From: Tabrizicola sp.
GTDB taxonomy: Bacteria > Pseudomonadota > Alphaproteobacteria > Rhodobacterales > Rhodobacteraceae
Length of the DNA stretch: 64,000 nt
Assembly (NCBI RefSeq): GCF_016793705.1
Contig: NZ_JAEULO010000025.1
Coordinates: 50,168 to 114,167, forward strand
Direction of reading: 5' to 3'
Made by a program: the position numbers and the translations under genes. Each line of letters begins with the position of its first letter. Within the stretch, counting starts at the first letter, position 1. The notes beneath the pieces are model-generated. The model saw nothing but the letters and a program-made list of their open reading frames with translations. It was not told the DNA's origin and did not search any database. This document shows, one piece after another, positions 24,401 to 34,277 of this stretch.

Positions 24401-25045
24401 CTACCGCCGCTTGCGGGCAAACACCTTGCGGAACCGGCTGCGGTTGGTCGCGATGAACAGATCGAAAGGCGCCCCCAGCCGCCCCGCCCGGCCCAGAAGG
24501 TAGACCACCCCCGCCAGCGCGGCGAGCGCCGCCCCCACCGCATCGACCATCAGGTCGCCCATCGTGTCCGGCAGTCCCGATTTCATCATGTTGAAGCCGA
24601 AGAGCGTATCCATCGCATGTTCGAACACCTCCCACAGCGCGCCCACCGTCATCGCCAGGCAGAAGGACAGCACCCCCAGCGCCCAGGGCGGGGCGGCATA
24701 GCGGTCGCCCTGAAACAGCATGAAGACCAGCAGGAACCCCAGGATCCCGAACCCCATTGCGGACCCGAAATGCAGCGCCAGATCCCACCACCAGAAGCGG
24801 TTGTAGAAATCCTGCACCTCGCCCAGATAGAGCGTCGCCAGCACGAAAAGCGCGATGGCGGCCAGAAAGCTTTGTGGCAGGCGCAGGCCCACCCGACCGG
24901 CCAGGAACCCCGGCAGCACCGTCAGTGCCAGCGCCGCCAGCGTGACGAAGACCGCGGGCCAGACCCCGCGCAGCAGGGCGACCGCCGCCTCGAAGGCCAG
25001 AAGCGCACGGATCGCAGTCAGGACGATGGCGGATGGCGCGGGCAA
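24401..25045 (-). CDS. YjdF/DUF2238-like integral membrane protein
   Basis: A 214-residue protein with six predicted membrane segments. The stretch FYNRFWWWDLALHFGSAMGFGILGF and the acidic ALWEVFEHAMD followed by DTMGDLMVDAVGAALAAL fit the DUF2238/YjdF family of inner-membrane proteins. The C-terminus is basic (NRSRFRKVFARKRR). Function unknown. It diverges from the endonuclease/phosphatase-like gene, with starts only about 40 bases apart. Confidence 0.75.
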   Translation of the reverse strand: MPAPSAIVLTAIRALLAFEAAVALLRGVWPAVFVTLAALALTVLPGFLAGRVGLRLPQSFLAAIALFVLATLYLGEVQDFYNRFWWWDLALHFGSAMGFGILGFLLVFMLFQGDRYAAPPWALGVLSFCLAMTVGALWEVFEHAMDTLFGFNMMKSGLPDTMGDLMVDAVGAALAALAGVVYLLGRAGRLGAPFDLFIATNRSRFRKVFARKRR

Positions 25046-25086
25046 GCTCTTCTCCCGGTCGGGTCCCTGTGGCCTATATTGGAGGA

Positions 25087-25791
25087 ATGAACCTCGACTC
25101 CAAGCCCACCTTGCGCGTCGCCTCCTGGAACATCCGGGCCGGCCTCGGTACCGACCTTCGCCGTGATGCCGATCGGGTGCTCGCCGGCATCGCCGCGCTC
25201 CAGGCCGACATCGTCGCGCTGCAAGAGGCCGACTTTCGCCTTGGCGAGCGCCCCTCCGCCCTGCCGCGCGACCGGATCGTGGCCGCGACCGGGCTCGCGC
25301 CCCTGCCCATCGGGCCGAATGCCGTCAGCCTCGGCTGGCACGGCAACGCGCTTCTGGCGGGACCCGGCATCCGTCTTGCGGGTCTCGAACGGCTCGACTT
25401 GCCGGGGCACGAACCCCGCGGCGCGGTGATCGTCGATCTCGACACCCCAGCGCCCCTGCGGGTGGTGGCCGTGCACCTCGGCCTCCTCCGCGCCGCCCGC
25501 CGCCGCCAGCTGGATGCGATCCGCGCCGCGCTGCAACGCCATCCGGCGCGGCCCACAGTGATCCTGGGCGACTTCAACGAACATTCCCGCCGGGTGGGCC
25601 TTGGTCGCATCGCCACCCCCTTCGTGATCCTGCCCACCGCCGCCACCTTCCCCTCGCGCAGGCCCTTCCTGCCGCTCGACCGGATCGTCCACTCCCCCGA
25701 CCTCGACCTCGTCCCCCTGGCCTGCGCCTGGCAGAAGGGTCCGCAGCCCTCCGACCACCTACCCCTGATGGCCGAACTGCGCTGGAGGTAG
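25087..25791 (+). CDS. Endonuclease/exonuclease/phosphatase-family protein
   Basis: A 234-residue DNase I-fold protein: VASWNIRAGLGTD (catalytic Asn), ADIVALQEADF (metal Glu), VVAVHLGLLRAARRRQ, VILGDFNEHS (Asp/Asn pair) and the final SDHLPLMAEL (catalytic His) are all present, so it should be an active phosphodiesterase or phosphatase. The substrate may be nucleic acid or a lipid/inositol headgroup. The ATG at 25087 has GGAGG unusually close upstream; a GTG at 25069 is an alternative start. Confidence 0.88.
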   Translation: MNLDSKPTLRVASWNIRAGLGTDLRRDADRVLAGIAALQADIVALQEADFRLGERPSALPRDRIVAATGLAPLPIGPNAVSLGWHGNALLAGPGIRLAGLERLDLPGHEPRGAVIVDLDTPAPLRVVAVHLGLLRAARRRQLDAIRAALQRHPARPTVILGDFNEHSRRVGLGRIATPFVILPTAATFPSRRPFLPLDRIVHSPDLDLVPLACAWQKGPQPSDHLPLMAELRWR

Positions 25792-25811
25792 ATCGGCAAG
25801 ACCGCCCCTTT

Positions 25812-25936
25812 TGCCTTTCACATTTGCCCAAATATCCTCCGGGGGTCTGGGGGTGGAAAACCCCCGGTACCGAGCCGGTTGCGCGTTCTTCACGCGCAGA
25901 GGCGAGATAAAAGGCTTGCGCGCCAGCGCTCGAGTC
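25812..25936. repeat. Dispersed Rhodobacteraceae-type repeat, intergenic copy
   Basis: Shares TGCCTTTCACATTTGCCCAA, then GAGCCGGTTGCGCGT, TTCACGCGCAGAGGCGAGA and GCTTGCGCGCCAGCGCTCG with the copy at 40497-40604. This copy carries an extra GC-rich hairpin block (GGGGGT...ACCCCC) in the middle. It lies in the convergent gap between the phosphatase-like gene and adenine deaminase. The remaining 110 bases of the gap up to 26048 hold no recognisable gene. Confidence 0.85.
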
Positions 25937-26048
25937 ACGAAACGCTGCGACAGGAAATCCCGCCTGCAGAGTCTTGCCAGTTCACTGACGCCCGCGTCCA
26001 AGACATTGATTTCAAATCATTCTGAAATCCGCACGCGCGTGGACAGCC

Positions 26049-27749
26049 TCAAGGCATCACCTCGAACCGATCCACATCGACCATCCCCATGTCGGTGATC
26101 TTCAGATGAGGGATCACCGGCAGCGCCAGGAAGGCGAGCTGCAGGAAGGGCTCCTCCAGCACCACCCCCAGCGACCGCGCCGCAGCCCGGAGCCTGACCA
26201 ACTCCTCCCGCACCGCCTCGAAGGGCGCGAGGCTCATCAGTCCCGCCACCGGCAGCGGCAGCTCCGCCAGCACCCGCCCGCCCTCGACCACCACGAACCC
26301 GCCCTCGATCTCCATCAGCCTGTTCGCCGCCAGCGCCATGTCCCCGTAATCCGCCCCTACGACCGCGATATTGTGGTGGTCATGACAGACGGTCGAGCCG
26401 ATGGCCCCGCGCTGCAACCCGAACCCCTTGACGAACCCCGTCGCCCGGTTGCCGTTCACACCGTGCCGCTCGATCACCGCGATCTTCACCAGGTCGCGGG
26501 GCAGGTCCGGCTTCTTGTCGCCATCCTGCGGCGCGATGTCGAAGGTCAGGTGTTCGGTGATGATCTTGCCCGGCAGGATGCCGATCACCGGCGTCTCCAC
26601 CCGGTTGCCCCCGGTGCGGAAATCCCCCGCCTCCACCCGCGGTGCCTTCACCGACCGCCGTGCCACCGGCTCGGTCGTGGCCCGCGCCGCGAAGGCCGAA
26701 TCGTCGGCCACCACGCCTCCCGCCAGCACCAGCGAGGCATGGCAGCCCTCCAGCGAGTCGATCACCGCGATATCCGCCCGCTTGCCGGGTGCGATCAACC
26801 CGCGGTCCTTCAGTCCGAAGGCCTCCGCCGCCGACAGCGAAGCCGCCCGGTAGACCGCCAGCGGCGGGGCGCCCAGTTCGATGGCGGTGCGGATCATGTA
26901 GTCCAGATGCCCGTGCTCGCCGATGTCCAAGGGGTTGCGGTCGTCGGTGCAGAGGCAAAGATAGGGCGCGAACCTTTCCGTCAGCAGCCCCGCCAGAGCG
27001 TGCAGGTCTTTCGAGACCGACCCCTCGCGGATCAGCACCCGCATCCCCTTGCGCAGCTTCTCCAGCCCCTCGTCGTAGCTGGTCGCCTCATGTTCGGTGC
27101 GGATGCCCGCCGAGATATAGCCGTTGAGGTCGTTCCCGCGCAGCAGGGGGGCATGGCCGTCGATATGGCGGCCCCGGAACGCCTCCAGCTTCTCCAGACA
27201 GCCCGCGTCCTTCATCAGCACGCCAGGATAGTTCATGAACTCGGCCAGCCCGATCACCTTCGGGTGGTCCATGAACGGCACCAAGTCGGCGGCGGAGAGC
27301 CGCGCGCCGGTCGTCTCCATATGGGTCGAGGGCACGCAGGAGGACAGCTGCACCCGCAGGTCCATCACCAGTTGCGATGCGGACTCGAGAAAATACCGGA
27401 TGCCGGTCATCCCGCAGACATTTGCAATCTCATGCGGGTCGCAGATCGCCGTCGTCACCCCGCGCGGCGTGACGCAGCGGTCGAACTCGTGCGGCGTCAC
27501 CAGCGAGCTTTCCACATGCAGATGCGTGTCGATGAACCCCGGCACCAGCACGCGGCCCGAGACGTCGATCTCGCGCCGTCCCGCATAGTTTCCGAACACG
27601 CCCACGATGGTATCGCCGCAGATCGCCACATCCGTTTCCACCAGATCGCCGGTGATCAGGTCGAAGACCCGGCCCCCCTTCAGAACCAGATCGGCGGGCT
27701 TGAGACCCCGGCCCTGATCGATTCTGTCGCCAAGCGGCGCTTTCGGCAT
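26049..27749 (-). CDS. ade: Adenine deaminase
   Basis: A 566-residue amidohydrolase that converts adenine to hypoxanthine. The metal site [36 protein letters not shown] and [10 protein letters not shown] are the family motifs; the C-terminal domain carries [16 protein letters not shown] and the end signature [14 protein letters not shown]. Length matches the family. It is a purine-salvage enzyme, transcribed alone and diverging from a DMT transporter 36 bases away. Confidence 0.96.
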   Translation of the reverse strand: MPKAPLGDRIDQGRGLKPADLVLKGGRVFDLITGDLVETDVAICGDTIVGVFGNYAGRREIDVSGRVLVPGFIDTHLHVESSLVTPHEFDRCVTPRGVTTAICDPHEIANVCGMTGIRYFLESASQLVMDLRVQLSSCVPSTHMETTGARLSAADLVPFMDHPKVIGLAEFMNYPGVLMKDAGCLEKLEAFRGRHIDGHAPLLRGNDLNGYISAGIRTEHEATSYDEGLEKLRKGMRVLIREGSVSKDLHALAGLLTERFAPYLCLCTDDRNPLDIGEHGHLDYMIRTAIELGAPPLAVYRAASLSAAEAFGLKDRGLIAPGKRADIAVIDSLEGCHASLVLAGGVVADDSAFAARATTEPVARRSVKAPRVEAGDFRTGGNRVETPVIGILPGKIITEHLTFDIAPQDGDKKPDLPRDLVKIAVIERHGVNGNRATGFVKGFGLQRGAIGSTVCHDHHNIAVVGADYGDMALAANRLMEIEGGFVVVEGGRVLAELPLPVAGLMSLAPFEAVREELVRLRAAARSLGVVLEEPFLQLAFLALPVIPHLKITDMGMVDVDRFEVMP

Positions 27750-27785
27750 GGCATTCTCCTTTCCGATCAGGGAACCTGAAACCTC

Positions 27786-28748
27786 ATGCGGCGTCTAGTG
27801 GCCGTGACCATTGCGGAACCTTCCATGCGCCCCCTTCGTGGCATCGCCTTCAAGCTTGCCTCCGTGCTGGTCTTCATCGTCATGGCCTCGATGATCAAGG
27901 CGACGGCCGATCATGTCCCGGCGGGGCAGACGGTGTTTTTCCGATCCTTCTTCGCGATCCCGGTGATCTTCGTCTGGCTGGCGGTCCGGCGCGAGTTGCC
28001 GGGCGGGCTGAAGACGACGAACCCTTTCGGCCATTTCTGGCGCGGGCTGATGGGCACCCTGGCGATGGGGTTCGGCTTTGCGGGGCTTGGCTACCTGCCG
28101 CTGCCGGAAGTCACCGCCATCGGCTATGCCGCGCCGATCCTGACGGTGGTTTTCGCCGCGATGTTCCTGGGCGAGGAGGTCCGCCTCTTCCGCATCAGCG
28201 CCGTGGCGATGGGCATGGTGGGGGTGATGATCGTGGTCTACCCGCGCCTCACGGTGCTCTCGGGCGATGCGGCAGGTTATCTGGAGGCGTTCGGCGCGAT
28301 GGTCGTGCTGGGCGGCGCGGTCTTCGCCTCGCTGGCGCAGGTCTTCGTGCGGCGGCTGGTCAACACCGAACCGACGGCGGCAATCGTCTTCTACTTCTCG
28401 CTTACCGCAACGGCGCTGTCGCTGGTGACGGTTCCCTTCGGCTGGGTCTGGCCCACGCCGGGCGAGACGGCGATCCTCGTCGGTGCGGGGCTTCTGGGCG
28501 GTGTCGGGCAGATCCTCCTCACCTCCAGCTACCGCGAGGCGGATGCCTCGCTGGTCGCGCCCTTCGACTATGCCTCGATGATCTTTGCCCTCGGGATCGG
28601 CTATTTCGTCTTTGCCGAAGTGCCGACCCTGCCGATGCTGGCCGGCGCCGCGCTGATCGTAACGGCGGGGATCCTGATCATCTGGCGCGAGCGGCAGCTG
28701 GGGCTGGAACGTGCAAGGCAACGCAAGGCGATGACGCCGCAGGGGTAG
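27786..28748 (+). CDS. DMT-superfamily transporter (EamA, RhaT-type)
   Basis: A protein of up to 320 residues with ten transmembrane segments in two EamA repeats: [22 protein letters not shown] starts the first and [17 protein letters not shown] the second. Loops such as [28 protein letters not shown] are typical. It probably exports a metabolite or amino acid. The start is either 27786 or the ATG at 27825 (MRPLRG), which lacks the 13 polar leader residues. It is divergent from ade, so purine efflux is conceivable but unsupported. Confidence 0.88.
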   Translation: MRRLVAVTIAEPSMRPLRGIAFKLASVLVFIVMASMIKATADHVPAGQTVFFRSFFAIPVIFVWLAVRRELPGGLKTTNPFGHFWRGLMGTLAMGFGFAGLGYLPLPEVTAIGYAAPILTVVFAAMFLGEEVRLFRISAVAMGMVGVMIVVYPRLTVLSGDAAGYLEAFGAMVVLGGAVFASLAQVFVRRLVNTEPTAAIVFYFSLTATALSLVTVPFGWVWPTPGETAILVGAGLLGGVGQILLTSSYREADASLVAPFDYASMIFALGIGYFVFAEVPTLPMLAGAALIVTAGILIIWRERQLGLERARQRKAMTPQG

Positions 28749-28788
28749 CCTCCTCGTTCGACTTCGTCTTCTCGTCGGTGGTCCTTCA

Positions 28789-28819
28789 GCGAGGAGCAGC
28801 CGAAGGCGCGCGACGAGCC
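28789..28819 (-). repeat. 31-bp dispersed palindromic repeat, copy 3 (inverted)
   Basis: Reverse complement of the repeat at 2955-2985 and 55500-55530 with three base changes (GCGCGCC for GTGCGCC, GCTG for CTTC region). It lies in the convergent gap between the DMT transporter and the Rieske oxygenase, where a bidirectional terminator is expected. Confidence 0.65.
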
Positions 28820-28825
28820 CTTGCC

Positions 28826-29944
28826 TCAAAGTCCCAGCCGGTCCAGCACCCAGACGCCCATCGCCTGTACCATGTCGTCCCGCCAGGACAGCGGCCCGGG
28901 CCGGTAGAGTGCGGACCCGAGCGCGCGCTGCTGCTTCTCCAGGATGCCCACGTCTTCCTTGGCGACCCTCTCCCAGCGGTCGTAATAGGGTTCGGCGCGG
29001 GCGGCGAAGTCCGGCAGCGACAGCCGGTCCTCGGGGAAGCAGCCGCCGACTTCCAGGATGGTGCGGTTCTCGCTGACGGGAATGGTGTTCAGCCACCACA
29101 GGCAATCCTGCGCCACGGCGAATTGCACGGTGGGGAAGACGACAGTGAAATAGGTCCCGAGCTTCGCGTCCTCGTCCAGCCCGTCGATCGGCGGGAAGGG
29201 CGGCTGGTCGCTGCCGAGCGTGGCGATCGACCGCCCCGAGATCACCTGGATGGCGATCCAGTCACCTTTCGTTGCGGGCGTGCGGGACTGCTGCGCCCCC
29301 ACGGTGTCGCGGTGGACGATGCCGGTGTGATAGGTCTCGACCGCGTTTTCGAGGATGAGCTTCCAGTTGCAGGCCACGTCCAGCGTCACGCTCCAGGTGC
29401 AGCGCATGGCCCCAAGCTTGTGGCTGGCCATCCTTTCGGGAAAGTCGCCCAGATGCTCGCGCAAGGAAGGCCCATCCCTGGCGAAGCGGGCGAAGACGAA
29501 GCCCTCCCAGTCGCCCAGGTCCAGCGCGACGAGGCCGTTCTCGACCTTGTCGAAACCCTCGGCGTCCTTCATGTCCGGGCAGCCGTAGAGGCGGCCGTCG
29601 TTCAGGTAGCTCCAGGCGTGATAAGGGCAGGTGATCTTGCCGCCCACATTGCCCTTGCCTTCCAGAAGGATCGAACCGCGGTGGCGGCAATAGTTGGCGA
29701 AACAGCGCAAGCCGCCGTCATTGCCCCGGATCAGCACGATAGGCCCGCCGGGACTGTCGAAGGCACGGTAGTCGCCGGGGTCCGGCAATTCCTCGGCGCG
29801 GGTCAGGTAGAACCAGTGCTTCAGGAAGACCTGCTCGCGTTCGGCCTTGAAGATCGCCGGGTCGGTGTAGAACCCGGCGGGCATGGAGCGGGCGCGGTTC
29901 AGGGGCCGGGTCGCGGCGTCGAGGTCGGTGCGGTCAAGGCTCAT
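28826..29944 (-). CDS. Rieske non-heme iron oxygenase, alpha subunit
   Basis: A 372-residue aromatic-ring-hydroxylating dioxygenase-like protein. The [2Fe-2S] Rieske motif is NYCRHRGSILL...CPYHAW near residues 85-110. The mononuclear iron site is NWKLILENAVETYHTGIVHRD. These fit the group containing choline monooxygenase, carnitine monooxygenase CntA and glycine-betaine demethylase GbcA, all acting on quaternary amines. No reductase gene is adjacent. Substrate unknown; quaternary-amine oxidation would suit the cho/bet genes elsewhere in the window. Confidence 0.88.
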   Translation of the reverse strand: MSLDRTDLDAATRPLNRARSMPAGFYTDPAIFKAEREQVFLKHWFYLTRAEELPDPGDYRAFDSPGGPIVLIRGNDGGLRCFANYCRHRGSILLEGKGNVGGKITCPYHAWSYLNDGRLYGCPDMKDAEGFDKVENGLVALDLGDWEGFVFARFARDGPSLREHLGDFPERMASHKLGAMRCTWSVTLDVACNWKLILENAVETYHTGIVHRDTVGAQQSRTPATKGDWIAIQVISGRSIATLGSDQPPFPPIDGLDEDAKLGTYFTVVFPTVQFAVAQDCLWWLNTIPVSENRTILEVGGCFPEDRLSLPDFAARAEPYYDRWERVAKEDVGILEKQQRALGSALYRPGPLSWRDDMVQAMGVWVLDRLGL

Positions 29945-30091
29945 CGGTTCCCCCGGTCGGTGGCTCGGCTGACGGCAGTCTGGTGTCAGGGTCAGGGTCT
30001 GACAACCCCCGGCGCAAATGGCCCGTGCAAAGGCGGCGCAGGGGGCCTAGGCTGCGGCACGGCCACCATGGCCGGGCAGGGAGGGACGGTC

Positions 30092-30217
30092 ATGGCCAAG
30101 GGCATGAACAAGCGCAAGGAAACCAAGAAGCCGAAGAAGGAAACCGGGAAGGCTGCGGTCAAGGTGGCCTCGACCAATGCCAAGGTCACGATCCCGGCGG
30201 CCAAGCCGAAGGAGTGA
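30092..30217 (+). CDS. Very small lysine-rich hypothetical protein
   Basis: A 41-residue ORF with 13 lysines (MAKGMNKRKETKKPKKETGK...). A strong ribosome-binding site (GGGAGGGACGGTC before ATG) supports translation. Such 40-50-residue basic proteins are often missed; the composition suggests nucleic-acid or ribosome binding, which is inference. It converges on putR, whose stop is 13 bases away. Confidence 0.6.
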   Translation: MAKGMNKRKETKKPKKETGKAAVKVASTNAKVTIPAAKPKE

Positions 30218-30229
30218 CGGAGGAAGAGG

Positions 30230-30691
30230 TCAGAACACTTCCTTCACCGCCTCCATCGCCACATAGGTCGAGGTCGAGGCGACATGCGGTAGTGCGCTGA
30301 TCACCTCGCCCAGCACGCGGCGGTAGGACTGGATGTCGGCGGTGCGGACCTTGAGGAGGTAGTCGAAGCTTGAGGCCATCATGTGGCATTGCTCGACCTC
30401 GGGAACCGTCAGCACGGCCTTGTTGAAGGCGGTCAGCGCCGCCTCGCGCGTGTCCGAGAGCCGCACCTCGACGAAGGCGACATGCGCCTGTCCCATGCGG
30501 ATCGGGTCGAGGATCGCGCGGTAGCCGGTGATGATGCCCGCCTCCTCCAGCCGCTTCATCCGCGCTTGCGTTGGCGATTTCGACAGGCCGATCCGGCGGG
30601 CGAGTTCCACGGCGGCGATCCGGCCTTCGGTCTGCAGGACGCGCAGGATGGCGAGGTCGAAACGGTCCAGATCGGCGCGGTCGGAAGGCAT
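30230..30691 (-). CDS. putR: Lrp/AsnC-family regulator of proline catabolism
   Basis: A 153-residue Lrp-type regulator: N-terminal helix-turn-helix (LQTEGRIAAVELARRIGLSKSPTQARMKRLEEAGIITGYRA) and a RAM ligand-binding domain (AFVEVRLSD..., CHMMASSFDYLLKVRT). It diverges from putA, the arrangement in which PutR activates putA in response to proline in Rhodobacter and relatives. The name rests on this context. Confidence 0.9.
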   Translation of the reverse strand: MPSDRADLDRFDLAILRVLQTEGRIAAVELARRIGLSKSPTQARMKRLEEAGIITGYRAILDPIRMGQAHVAFVEVRLSDTREAALTAFNKAVLTVPEVEQCHMMASSFDYLLKVRTADIQSYRRVLGEVISALPHVASTSTYVAMEAVKEVF

Positions 30692-30795
30692 CGTATTTTT
30701 CCCGTTTTATCCATCTTTCGCCTGAGTATCATGAAATCTTCAGGAAAACAGCCTTGTGATTTGGATATATGCTAGGCGGAAAGCGAGGTGCCCGA
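30692..30795. promoter_or_regulatory. putR-putA divergent promoter region
   Basis: An AT-rich 104-base gap with TTTTTCCCGTTTTATCC and ATGAAATCTTCAGGAAAA, typical of degenerate Lrp sites, and TTGTGATTTGGATATATGCTA close to the putA start, which may hold the core promoter. No precise box can be assigned. Confidence 0.45.
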
Positions 30796-33700
30796 ATGAC
30801 CGCCCAATCGACCCTGTCCGCCCTGTCGATCATCCAGACCGGAAGCCTGACCGACGAGACCGCGCTGGTGCAGCGCCTTGTGGCCGAGGCTGCACTCGAC
30901 GCACCCGCCCGGTCCGCCATCGTGGCACGGGGGGCGGACCTCGTGAAGCGCATCCGCGCCAGTTCCCGGCCTGGCCTGATGGAGGTCTTCCTTGCCGAAT
31001 ACGGCCTGTCGACCGACGAGGGCATCGCGCTGATGTGCCTTGCCGAGGCGCTGCTGCGGGTGCCGGACGCCGAGACGATGGATGCTCTGATCGAGGACAA
31101 GATCGCACCAAGCGACTGGGGGCGGCATCTGGGGAAGTCGGCGTCCTCGCTGGTGAACGCCTCGACCTGGGCCTTGATGCTGACCGGCAAGGTACTGGAC
31201 GACCGCGAGGGCGGCATCGTCGGCACGCTGCGGGGTGCGGTCAAGCGGCTGGGCGAGCCGGTGATCCGCACCGCTGTCTCCCGCGCGATGAAGGAGATGG
31301 GCCGCAACTTCGTCCTGGGAGAGACCATCGACAAGGCGATGGACCGGGCGGAGGAGTTGGAAGCGCGCGGCTATACCTACAGCTACGACATGCTGGGCGA
31401 GGCGGCGCGGACCGAGGCCGACGCGCGGCGCTACCACCTGAGCTACTCCCGCGCGATCACGGCGATTGCCCGGGCGGCGAAGGGCAACGACATCCGCACC
31501 AATCCGGGCATCTCGGTCAAGCTTTCCGCTCTGCATCCGCGCTATGAGGTGGCGAAGCGTGAGCGGGTGATGGAGGAGCTGGTCCCCCGCGTCCGTGCCC
31601 TTGCCACCTTGGCGAAAGCGGCGGGCCTGGGCTTCAACATCGACGCCGAGGAGGCCGACCGTCTGGCCCTGTCGCTGGAGGTGATCGAGGCCACCCTTTC
31701 CGACCCGGCGCTGAAGGGCTGGGACGGGTTCGGTGTGGTGGTGCAGGCCTATGGCCGCCGGGCAGGGGCGGTGATCGACTGGCTGCACGCTTTGGCGGAG
31801 CGGCTGGACCGCAAGATCATGATCCGGCTGGTCAAGGGCGCCTATTGGGACGCCGAGGTGAAACGGGCGCAGGTGCTGGGGCTGGCAAGCTTCCCGGTCT
31901 TCACCCGCAAGCAATCGACCGATGTCAGCTACATCGCCAATGCGCGGAAGCTCTTGGCCCTGACCGACCGCATCTATCCGCAGTTCGCCACCCACAATGC
32001 CCATACCGTCGCCGCGATCCTGCACATGGCCGGGGCGCAGGGGCTGACCCCAATGGACTACGAATTCCAGCGGTTGCACGGGATGGGCGAGCGGCTGCAT
32101 GACATCGTGCTGACCGACAAGGGCACCCGCTGCCGCATCTACGCGCCTGTTGGGGCGCACCGCGACCTCTTGGCCTATCTTGTCCGCCGTCTGCTGGAGA
32201 ACGGCGCGAATTCCAGCTTCGTCAACCAGATCGTCGATGAGGACGTGGCCCCGGAAGTGGTCGCCGCCTGCCCGCTGACGGCGGTGGAGGCGCTGGCGGC
32301 GATCCCCAGCCCCGCGTTGGCGACCGGCCCCGCGCTGTTCGCGCCCCGGCGGAACTCCAAGGGGTTCGACCTGACCGATGCGGCCGACCTTGCGGCAATC
32401 GAGAGCGCCCGCGCGCCCTTCCTGCAGGCGCAGATCGAGGCCGCGCCGCGTCTGGCGGGCCGGGTTGTCGGCGGGCCGCAGCTGGCCGTCGTGAACCCCG
32501 CCAAAGGGGCACTGGTGGGTCATGTAACGACAGCGGGCCTGCCGGATGTGGACACCGCTTTGCGCCTCGCCGAGCCTTGGTCCGCCGCCCCGCAGGAACG
32601 TGCGACGGTGCTGAACCGCGCCGCCGACCGGATGGAGGACGATTTCGGCCGCATCTTCGCGCTGCTCGCCCGCGAGGCGGGCAAGACGCTCGCCGACGCC
32701 GTGGCCGAATTGCGCGAGGCGGTGGACTTCCTGCGCTACTATGCCTCGCAGTCAGCCCAGCCCCACCCGGCGCGCGGCACCTTCGCCTGCATCAGCCCCT
32801 GGAACTTCCCGCTGGCGATCTTCTGCGGCCAGATCGGTGCCGCCTTGGCCGCCGGGAATGCCGTGCTGGCGAAACCCGCCGAACAGACCCCGTTGATCGC
32901 CACGCTGGCGGTGGATCACCTGCTGGCTGCGGGCGTCCCGCCGACCGCCCTGCAGCTCTTGCCGGGCGACGGCAGCATCGGCGCGGCGCTGACCCGCGAT
33001 GCGCGGGTGGATGGCGTGGCCTTCACCGGCTCCACCGAAACCGCGCAGGCGATCCGGCGCAGTATGGCCGACCATCTGGACCCGACCGCCCCGCTGATCG
33101 CCGAAACCGGCGGCCTGAATGCCATGCTGGTCGATTCGACCGCCCTGCCGGAACAGGCGGTGCGGGACATCATCGCCTCCTCCTTCCAGTCGGCGGGCCA
33201 GCGGTGCAGCGCGCTCCGCTGCCTCTATGTGCAGGAGGACGTGGCCCACACCGTCACCGAAATGCTTTTCGGCGCGATGGAGGACATGGCGCTGGGCGAT
33301 CCCTGGCAGCTTGCCACCGACATCGGCCCGGTGATCGACGCCGAGGCGCAGGCCGGAATCCGCGCCTATGTCGACGCCGCCCGCGCCGAGGGTCGTGTCC
33401 TGAAAGACCTGAAAGCGCCGGGGCAGGGGACCTTCATCGCCCCGACCGTCCTGAAGGTGGAAGGCATCCAGGACATGCCGCGCGAGATCTTCGGCCCGGT
33501 CCTGCACGTTGCCACCTTCAAGGCGTCGGAGATCGCCACCGTCATCGCCACGATCAACGCCACCGGCTACGGGCTGACCTTCGGCCTGCATTCCCGCATC
33601 GACGACCGGGTGCAAAGCATCGTCGAGGGGCTGCATGTCGGCAACACCTACGTCAACCGCAATCAGATCGGCGCGGTGGTGGGGTCGCAGCCCTTCGGCG

Positions 33701-34245
33701 GTGAGGGGCTGTCGGGCACCGGGCCAAAGGCGGGCGGCCCGCATTACCTGACCCGCTTCACCCGCGCCGAAACCCCGGCGGCCAAGCCCGATGATGCCGC
33801 GACCGGTGCTGCGGATGTCGCCAAGGCGCTCTCCGCCCCTTGGCCCGCCACCGCCGCGATCGCCGAGAACATGCCCGGGCCGACCGGCGAATCGAACCGC
33901 CTGACGCTGACCCCCCGCGCGCCGCTGCTCTGCCTCGGCCCCGGCCGGGCGACGGCGCTGCAACAGGCGGAAGCCATCCGCAAGCTTGGCGGCCACGCGG
34001 TCGAGGCCCCCGGCCTTGCCCCGGATGCGCTGGCAACACTGCAAGGCTTCTCCGGCGCCCTCTGGTGGGGCGAGGCCGAGGCGGGCCGCCCCTACGCGCA
34101 GGCGCTGGCGAAACGGCAAGGCCCGATCCTGCCGCTGATCGCCGCACCCGATGCGGGCCACGCGCATCTGGAACGCCATCTCTGCATCGACACCACCGCC
34201 TCGGGCGGCAACGCGCAGCTTCTGGCCGCCGCTGCCGATGCTTGA
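30796..34245 (+). CDS. putA: Bifunctional proline dehydrogenase / L-glutamate-gamma-semialdehyde dehydrogenase
   Basis: A protein of about 1149 residues that converts proline to glutamate. The FAD-dependent proline dehydrogenase barrel spans roughly residues 190-480 (SVKLSALHPRYE, IMIRLVKGAYWDAEVK, FATHNAHTVAAI). The aldehyde dehydrogenase domain spans about 560-1010 (ISPWNFPLAIFCGQIGAALA, TGSTETAQAI, ETGGLNAMLVD, and catalytic Cys about residue 803 in SAGQRCSALR). A C-terminal extension of about 120 residues follows. The ATG at 30796 (MTAQSTL) has a GCGAGG ribosome-binding site and is preferred to one at 30769. An N-terminal ribbon-helix-helix repressor domain is absent, consistent with control by PutR. 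Confidence 0.97.
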   Translation: MTAQSTLSALSIIQTGSLTDETALVQRLVAEAALDAPARSAIVARGADLVKRIRASSRPGLMEVFLAEYGLSTDEGIALMCLAEALLRVPDAETMDALIEDKIAPSDWGRHLGKSASSLVNASTWALMLTGKVLDDREGGIVGTLRGAVKRLGEPVIRTAVSRAMKEMGRNFVLGETIDKAMDRAEELEARGYTYSYDMLGEAARTEADARRYHLSYSRAITAIARAAKGNDIRTNPGISVKLSALHPRYEVAKRERVMEELVPRVRALATLAKAAGLGFNIDAEEADRLALSLEVIEATLSDPALKGWDGFGVVVQAYGRRAGAVIDWLHALAERLDRKIMIRLVKGAYWDAEVKRAQVLGLASFPVFTRKQSTDVSYIANARKLLALTDRIYPQFATHNAHTVAAILHMAGAQGLTPMDYEFQRLHGMGERLHDIVLTDKGTRCRIYAPVGAHRDLLAYLVRRLLENGANSSFVNQIVDEDVAPEVVAACPLTAVEALAAIPSPALATGPALFAPRRNSKGFDLTDAADLAAIESARAPFLQAQIEAAPRLAGRVVGGPQLAVVNPAKGALVGHVTTAGLPDVDTALRLAEPWSAAPQERATVLNRAADRMEDDFGRIFALLAREAGKTLADAVAELREAVDFLRYYASQSAQPHPARGTFACISPWNFPLAIFCGQIGAALAAGNAVLAKPAEQTPLIATLAVDHLLAAGVPPTALQLLPGDGSIGAALTRDARVDGVAFTGSTETAQAIRRSMADHLDPTAPLIAETGGLNAMLVDSTALPEQAVRDIIASSFQSAGQRCSALRCLYVQEDVAHTVTEMLFGAMEDMALGDPWQLATDIGPVIDAEAQAGIRAYVDAARAEGRVLKDLKAPGQGTFIAPTVLKVEGIQDMPREIFGPVLHVATFKASEIATVIATINATGYGLTFGLHSRIDDRVQSIVEGLHVGNTYVNRNQIGAVVGSQPFGGEGLSGTGPKAGGPHYLTRFTRAETPAAKPDDAATGAADVAKALSAPWPATAAIAENMPGPTGESNRLTLTPRAPLLCLGPGRATALQQAEAIRKLGGHAVEAPGLAPDALATLQGFSGALWWGEAEAGRPYAQALAKRQGPILPLIAAPDAGHAHLERHLCIDTTASGGNAQLLAAAADA

Positions 34246-34277
34246 CGCCCCATCGCGGATCGGAAAGGCTGCGGCCC

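Noticed and set aside
25759-26001. Eighty-codon minus-strand open frame (RALARKP...SPLRVKNAQPAR)
   Set aside because: It is the translation of the dispersed repeat; the same peptide appears antisense at 40376-40618.
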